A DNA stretch of 64,000 nt from Methanotrichaceae archaeon (lineage in GTDB: Archaea; Halobacteriota; Methanosarcinia; Methanotrichales; Methanotrichaceae), in assembly GCA_013178225.1 (NCBI GenBank), contig JABLXE010000006.1, forward strand, positions 62,001 through 126,000, in the 5' to 3' direction. Position numbers and translations under genes: made by a program. Below the pieces are notes generated by a model that saw only the letters and a program-made list of their open reading frames with translations, searched no databases and was not told where the DNA came from. Numbering within the stretch: the first letter of the stretch is position 1; every line of letters begins with the position of its first letter. Shown here one piece after another: positions 60,449 to 64,000 of this stretch.

Positions 60449-61096
60449 GTGCCCGGATCTGTGCAAGTGATAATCCCTTTCAAGCTGAATGGTGCCAAGA
60501 GCAGACTGGAGTCAGTCCTCTCTTCCCAAGAGCGCACGTCTCTGGCGCTGGCCATGTTCCATGATGTTCTGAAAGCGACTGCTGGAGCTGGCAGAAGAAC
60601 CGTTCTGACCAGACCTGGCGGAAGAGGGTGCATCTCCGGAAATCTCGCCGTCCGGGAGTCGGAAAAGGGATTAAACGAAGCTTTGAACGAGCTTATCGAG
60701 GACTGGCAGAACTGTGGATGGCCAGAGGATCTGCTGATAGTCATGGCCGACCTGGCCCTCCTGACGAGACGCGAAGTATCCGCTTTTCTTCAGGTGGCCG
60801 GCGAGGTGGTCTTCTCTCCCGGCCGTGGAGGCGGGACCAACATGATACTGGTTCGAAGCCCCAGGTTCAGAACCTGCTACCAGGGCCTGAGCTATCTCAA
60901 ACATCTCGATTCTGCCCGGAAGCTGGGCCTGGCGACAGGAATCTATGAATCGTTCAGGGCAGGCTGTGACATCGATGAGCCGTCAGACCTGCCAGAGATC
61001 CTGATTCACGGCCACGGCGAAAGCCGGGCTTTCCTGGAGGCGATCGGCTTTTCGCTATCCGAAAACGGTCGCTCCGGGCTGCTGCGAAAAAAGTAG
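60449..61096 (+). CDS. cofC: 2-phospho-L-lactate guanylyltransferase
   Basis: About 215 residues. It transfers GMP to 2-phospholactate early in F420 synthesis. Features are the N-terminal IPFKLNGAKSRLESVLS, LLIVMADLALLTRREVSAFL and SPGRGGGTNMILVRSP. The metal-binding GCDIDEPSDL is near the C-terminus. GTG 60449 has AGGAAGG eight bases upstream. The open frame extends into cofE but that is its shadow. F420 carries electrons in methanogenesis. Confidence 0.92.
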   Translation: MPGSVQVIIPFKLNGAKSRLESVLSSQERTSLALAMFHDVLKATAGAGRRTVLTRPGGRGCISGNLAVRESEKGLNEALNELIEDWQNCGWPEDLLIVMADLALLTRREVSAFLQVAGEVVFSPGRGGGTNMILVRSPRFRTCYQGLSYLKHLDSARKLGLATGIYESFRAGCDIDEPSDLPEILIHGHGESRAFLEAIGFSLSENGRSGLLRKK

Positions 61097-61103
61097 AGCT
61101 TCT

Positions 61104-61607
61104 TTAGTAAACGGTCACCCTTTTCACGCCCTCCATCTCCGTCAGAAGCCGGACCAGGTCTCCGGGAATTTTGCCTTCGGTGATGATGGTGAGCTTCGGG
61201 TCTTCCACGAAATAAGGATCGTCAGACACTGCCTGGCGGATGGAGAGGCCGTACCTGGCGACGGCGCTGGCCACGCTGCCCAGCAGTCCCGTCTTGGCGG
61301 CATTAACCGGCGTGATCTCTATTACCCCCAGCCCCAGCACCGGCGCGACATCCCCTAAAAAGGTCATGGAATGAATATTCCGGAAGACCTTCCACAGGGT
61401 CTGGTCTTCGCGAATGGCCTGGGCGGTGGTATCCACCACTCTTCGATCTACATCCAGCTCTTTGGCGATCTGGGCATGAGGTATCTCGATTGAGCCCGAG
61501 ACCACCCTGCCGCGATCGCTGATCTGAAACCCTCTCTGCAGGATGAGTCTTATGACCTTTTCCTGGGCCGGGAACCTCTTGAATTTATTGAGAATTTCCT
61601 GCCACAT
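61104..61607 (-). CDS. HTH and ACT-domain amino acid regulator (COG2150 type)
   Basis: 167 residues. An N-terminal winged-helix-like region (EKVIRLILQRGFQI, IPHAQIAKELDVDRRVVD) precedes an ACT domain (GLLGSVASAVARYGLSIRQAV, DLVRLLTEMEGVKRVTV). Members are thought to regulate amino acid metabolism, with the ACT domain sensing a ligand. Targets are unknown. It starts at ATG 61607 and converges on cofC. Confidence 0.85.
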   Translation of the reverse strand: MWQEILNKFKRFPAQEKVIRLILQRGFQISDRGRVVSGSIEIPHAQIAKELDVDRRVVDTTAQAIREDQTLWKVFRNIHSMTFLGDVAPVLGLGVIEITPVNAAKTGLLGSVASAVARYGLSIRQAVSDDPYFVEDPKLTIITEGKIPGDLVRLLTEMEGVKRVTVY

Positions 61608-61708
61608 ATTAGTCCACCTAACCCTAGTGCTGAAGGTATTAAAAAGGGCATCCCCTTAGCCCAGAAATAGCTTCTAGTAAGCCCCGTGGCTGCAGGGTCC
61701 CGTAAATT

Positions 61709-62806
61709 TCAGGAGAACATCTCTTTGGGAGGCTCCCGGTAGTCCTTCCGTGCTTTGGAGACCTTCTCCTCCAGATGCCCCTGAGAAATGCCGCATCCGT
61801 CCATAATGGCGTGGTGAAGGGCGGCTTTGAGCACTTTTTCCACCAGGTCTCTTCCGGAAAATCCTTCCGTGGCCCTGGCGATCTCATGCAGATTTACGTC
61901 CTTCATCTCCTGGGGCAGAGTTCGAGAGTTGAACTCCAGGATTTGCAGCCGCTCCTCAAGGCTTGGCAGCTTGAACTCTATCTCTTCTTCAAACCGGGAG
62001 CGTATGGAGCTGTCGATGAACTCTATCTTGTTGGTGGCGGCAATGGTGCAGACGCCCTCTCGGTTCTGAATGCCGTCCATCTCGGTCAGGAGCGAATTCA
62101 CGATCTCAGAGACATCTCCTCGAAGGTCCTGATAGCGCCGGTCGAGGGCGATCGCGTCCAGCTCGTCGATGAATATGATGCAGGGCGCAATCTGCTCGGC
62201 CTTTTCGTAGAGGCTGTGAATCTGGCGAGCCCCTTCGCCCACGAATTCCCCTATGAGCGACGTGGCCTTTACCGGCAGCATGGGAACGCCGGCTTCTGTG
62301 GCCAGGGCTTTGGCAATCATGGTCTTTCCTGTGCCGGATACACCATAAAAGAGCACGTTTCTGGGGGCCCACCGGCCGAACTTTTCCGGCTCAGCCAGGA
62401 ATTTCTCTACGATCTTAACCTTTCGTTTGGCTGTCTCCTGGCCGATGACGTCATCGAACCTGACGTTGTATTCGACCTTCGCAGGCTCCGTCTTCTTTTC
62501 GACCTCGATTACTGTCTCAGAGCCCACCACGGAAAAGCGCGGATAGACTTTTACCACTTTGAAGGCAAAATCTGGATAAAGTCTGCGATCGAAGAGATAG
62601 CTCCCGGGTCTTACATTCTCACCGTACCACTGTTCACGGGCATACAGCTCAAAGAGCCTGGGCTCTGCCACCACCGGATACTCCTGGAACAGGCTCTTTA
62701 AGGGATACCCTGCCGGCCGGAGAAGCATATACCTGGCACCCATGGCCCGGCTCCGGTCGAGTTTTCCTCTCTCTCCCTTGGTTCCGCTCTTCTGAATGGA
62801 TCGCAC
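61709..62806 (-). CDS. Single-domain AAA family ATPase
   Basis: 365 residues from GTG 62806. The AAA core has Walker A GVSGTGKTM, Walker B IIFIDELDAI, a sensor 1 TIAATNKIEF and an arginine finger region SSIRSRFEEEIEF. An N-terminal 110 residues (RPAGYPLKSLFQEYPVVAE) form a non-AAA domain. A TATA-like TTTAATAA is centred 28 bases before GTG 62806, which suggests a leaderless start. ATG 62743 with GGAG upstream is the alternative. Its substrate is not apparent. Confidence 0.85.
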   Translation of the reverse strand: MRSIQKSGTKGERGKLDRSRAMGARYMLLRPAGYPLKSLFQEYPVVAEPRLFELYAREQWYGENVRPGSYLFDRRLYPDFAFKVVKVYPRFSVVGSETVIEVEKKTEPAKVEYNVRFDDVIGQETAKRKVKIVEKFLAEPEKFGRWAPRNVLFYGVSGTGKTMIAKALATEAGVPMLPVKATSLIGEFVGEGARQIHSLYEKAEQIAPCIIFIDELDAIALDRRYQDLRGDVSEIVNSLLTEMDGIQNREGVCTIAATNKIEFIDSSIRSRFEEEIEFKLPSLEERLQILEFNSRTLPQEMKDVNLHEIARATEGFSGRDLVEKVLKAALHHAIMDGCGISQGHLEEKVSKARKDYREPPKEMFS

Positions 62807-62929
62807 AAAGAAATTTGGAGTCCGAAGATTATTAAAGCTATTGGCTTTTTCGGTGGTCGGGTCCGATAGTAATTAATACCACTTCATCCAAGCACTAGGC
62901 ATCTGATGATGTAGGTGGAGGATAAAAAA

Positions 62930-63022
62930 ATGGGAGATAATGCAGTAGCGATTGTCTTGATGGTAGTCGGGTTTCTGATCACATTCATGCTGCCGCTCTA
63001 CGCCCTGACCGCACTGTTCTGA
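62930..63022 (+). CDS. 30-residue single-span membrane protein
   Basis: 30 residues with one membrane helix (starts MGDNAVAIVLMVVGF, ends YALTALF). GGTGGAGG at 62914-62921 lies eight bases before the ATG, a strong ribosome site for such a short frame. A partner complex is possible but none is evident. Its hairpin-like downstream AAAGAGTCTTTTTT run (63074-63083) could terminate the transcript. Confidence 0.6.
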   Translation: MGDNAVAIVLMVVGFLITFMLPLYALTALF

Positions 63023-63067
63023 GCGGACAGAAAGACGCCTAATTTTTAGGCCGGTAGCGGATGCTCT

Positions 63068-63085
63068 TTTAAAGAGTCTTTTTTC
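63068..63085 (+). terminator. Hairpin-like terminator after the 30-residue gene
   Basis: TTTTAAAGAGTCTTTTTT contains short complementary arms (AAAGA/TCTTT) and a T-run about 50 bases after the stop codon of the small membrane protein gene. Confidence 0.4.
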
Positions 63086-63181
63086 TGGCTGGTTCCTTTT
63101 TACGGGGCATAAGCCTATTATAGATAACATACACAAATAATCTCGGGAGTAAATGCTTTATATCTCGGGGATGCTGGGCAG

Positions 63182-63844
63182 ATGAGGTATTCGCTTCTTC
63201 CTGCCATCGTAATTTTGATCTGTTCTTCCTCGGTAGCTACAGAAGTCAACGATCTGTGGCTGCTGCTGTCCAGCTATGAAGATATCGGCATCACGGTCAA
63301 GGACCTGGCCTTCTTCCTGGTCACCCACGGCTACGATGCGTTACCCGGGAAATCTTACGTCACAGTTGAGATCTCTGACGGATCGGAAGTCTATCTCACG
63401 CCCAACGGCGGCGCTGAAAGGCTGGCCGATTTGTGGATGACGCCTCCGGCCGAGAAGGCCGGGCCGGTGAAGGTCATATCTTCGGATGCAGTTCAAGTTG
63501 ATGTGAGGCGCGACAGGACCGGCAATGCCGGTTTTATAAAGACCGCCAGCAGATACGTAATCTTTCCCGTGGCTCCGCTGGGAATGTGCTACGATGGGTC
63601 TCAGCAGCTGGAAAACACTTACAAAAGCTTTGGATACGATGTGAATTACATGTACGATCCCAGCGGATTCGACTCTCAAGGTCATCTCTGGATTGTGCTG
63701 GAAGACGACCATACCGATACCTGGTTGGCCGTAGACAGCTACTATGGTGTGATGGCGGATGACGATTCATACTATCGGGCTCCCTATGCCTTTGCGGACT
63801 TTAAATATCTGGATTCGGTGAACCCAAAATGGAACGCAGGTTGA
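63182..63844 (+). CDS. Secreted protein related to the product at the left window edge
   Basis: 220 residues. The signal peptide (about 1-18) precedes a domain with DLWLLLSSYEDI, then LAFFLVTHGYDALPG, and a C-terminal HLWIVLEDDHTDTWLAVDSYYG. There is no anchor. The mature N-terminus resembles that of the partial gene at 1-138. I do not recognise the family. A transglutaminase-like fold is suggested only by the late W-x-x-L-E-D-D...D-x-W-LAVDSY pattern. Confidence 0.65.
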   Translation: MRYSLLPAIVILICSSSVATEVNDLWLLLSSYEDIGITVKDLAFFLVTHGYDALPGKSYVTVEISDGSEVYLTPNGGAERLADLWMTPPAEKAGPVKVISSDAVQVDVRRDRTGNAGFIKTASRYVIFPVAPLGMCYDGSQQLENTYKSFGYDVNYMYDPSGFDSQGHLWIVLEDDHTDTWLAVDSYYGVMADDDSYYRAPYAFADFKYLDSVNPKWNAG

Positions 63845-63911
63845 GCTGTTTAGTTGAGGAACGCGAGGCCTGTGATGAAGGTAGATGGTGGGCTGAAAGG
63901 AGAGAACGATT

Positions 63912-64000
63912 ATGTCACATGCTTTGAAGCCTGCAATATGTCTGTTATTGCTGGCCTGTTGTGCAGCCGGCCAGTTGCTACCGGAGTTCGATTTCCTGGC
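63912..64000 (+). CDS. Partial secreted or lipoprotein precursor (cut by window end)
   Basis: The frame opens with ATG at 63912 and runs off the window, giving 29 residues. It begins MSHALKPAICLLLLACCAAG, a signal peptide with a lipobox-like LACC. AAAGGAGAG lies seven bases before the ATG, a strong ribosome site. The mature part is missing, so no family can be given. Confidence 0.6.
   Translation, partial: MSHALKPAICLLLLACCAAGQLLPEFDFL

Noticed and set aside
59689-60744. Long minus-strand frame opposite cofE and cofC
   Set aside because: Both genes on the plus strand are well supported. The antisense frame has no motifs.

Overview
The window comes from a methanogenic archaeon, most likely a Methanothrix (Methanosaeta)-like member of the Methanosarcinales. 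This is an inference from gene content: an MC1 chromatin protein, two DUF1699 proteins, CofC and CofE for coenzyme F420, a methanopterin-pathway beta-RFAP synthase, GatD, aIF2-beta with a TRAM domain, L10e, RNase P component 4, GHMP-type shikimate kinase and an FmdE-like protein. Genes are tightly packed, with many ATGA, GTGA or TTGA stop/start overlaps, frequent GTG and TTG starts, strong GGAGG/GAGGTG ribosome sites and AT-rich promoters. No rRNA, tRNA, insertion sequence or CRISPR array was recognised.

Region 1 (about 1-28 kb) is a metal and peptide acquisition island. It holds an orphan dockerin-fused substrate-binding protein, a complete Opp/Nik-type ABC operon that includes a SAM methyltransferase (2068-7829, minus), and a second decayed copy of that operon (11230-15468). 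It also holds a Znu-like ABC operon with FmdE and DUF169 partners (15663-19491) and an ECF nickel/cobalt transporter operon with extracytoplasmic DUF4198 and NikL-type partners (23050-27794). Inside the decayed locus sits a 38-residue His/Cys-rich peptide that gene finders will miss. The MC1 gene at 19932-20204 appears to start with ATA.

Region 2 (28-43 kb) is mostly metabolism: prephenate dehydratase, class II HMG-CoA reductase, a chorismate-lyase/beta-RFAP synthase fusion, an M42 peptidase, a UspA protein, PurE, chorismate mutase, shikimate kinase, a geranylgeranyl-reductase-like flavoprotein, a DUF1699 pair, pyruvate carboxylase subunit B, ArgB and HisF. Several of these make or consume chorismate.

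Region 3 (43-55 kb) is accessory: an alpha/alpha-toroid-like protein, a broken nuclease gene, DUF6325/SHOCT genes, a palindrome around a TATA box followed by a hairpin cluster (candidate ncRNA), a CxxC cluster protein, an S9 peptidase homologue that has lost its serine nucleophile, a papain-like protease with three C-terminal repeats, and TPR and coiled-coil proteins.

Region 4 (55-64 kb) is an information-processing and F420 block: RNase P component 4, XTP pyrophosphatase, GatD, L10e, aIF2-beta, CofE, CofC, an ACT-domain regulator and an AAA ATPase. The two window ends each carry a gene of what looks like the same secreted family.
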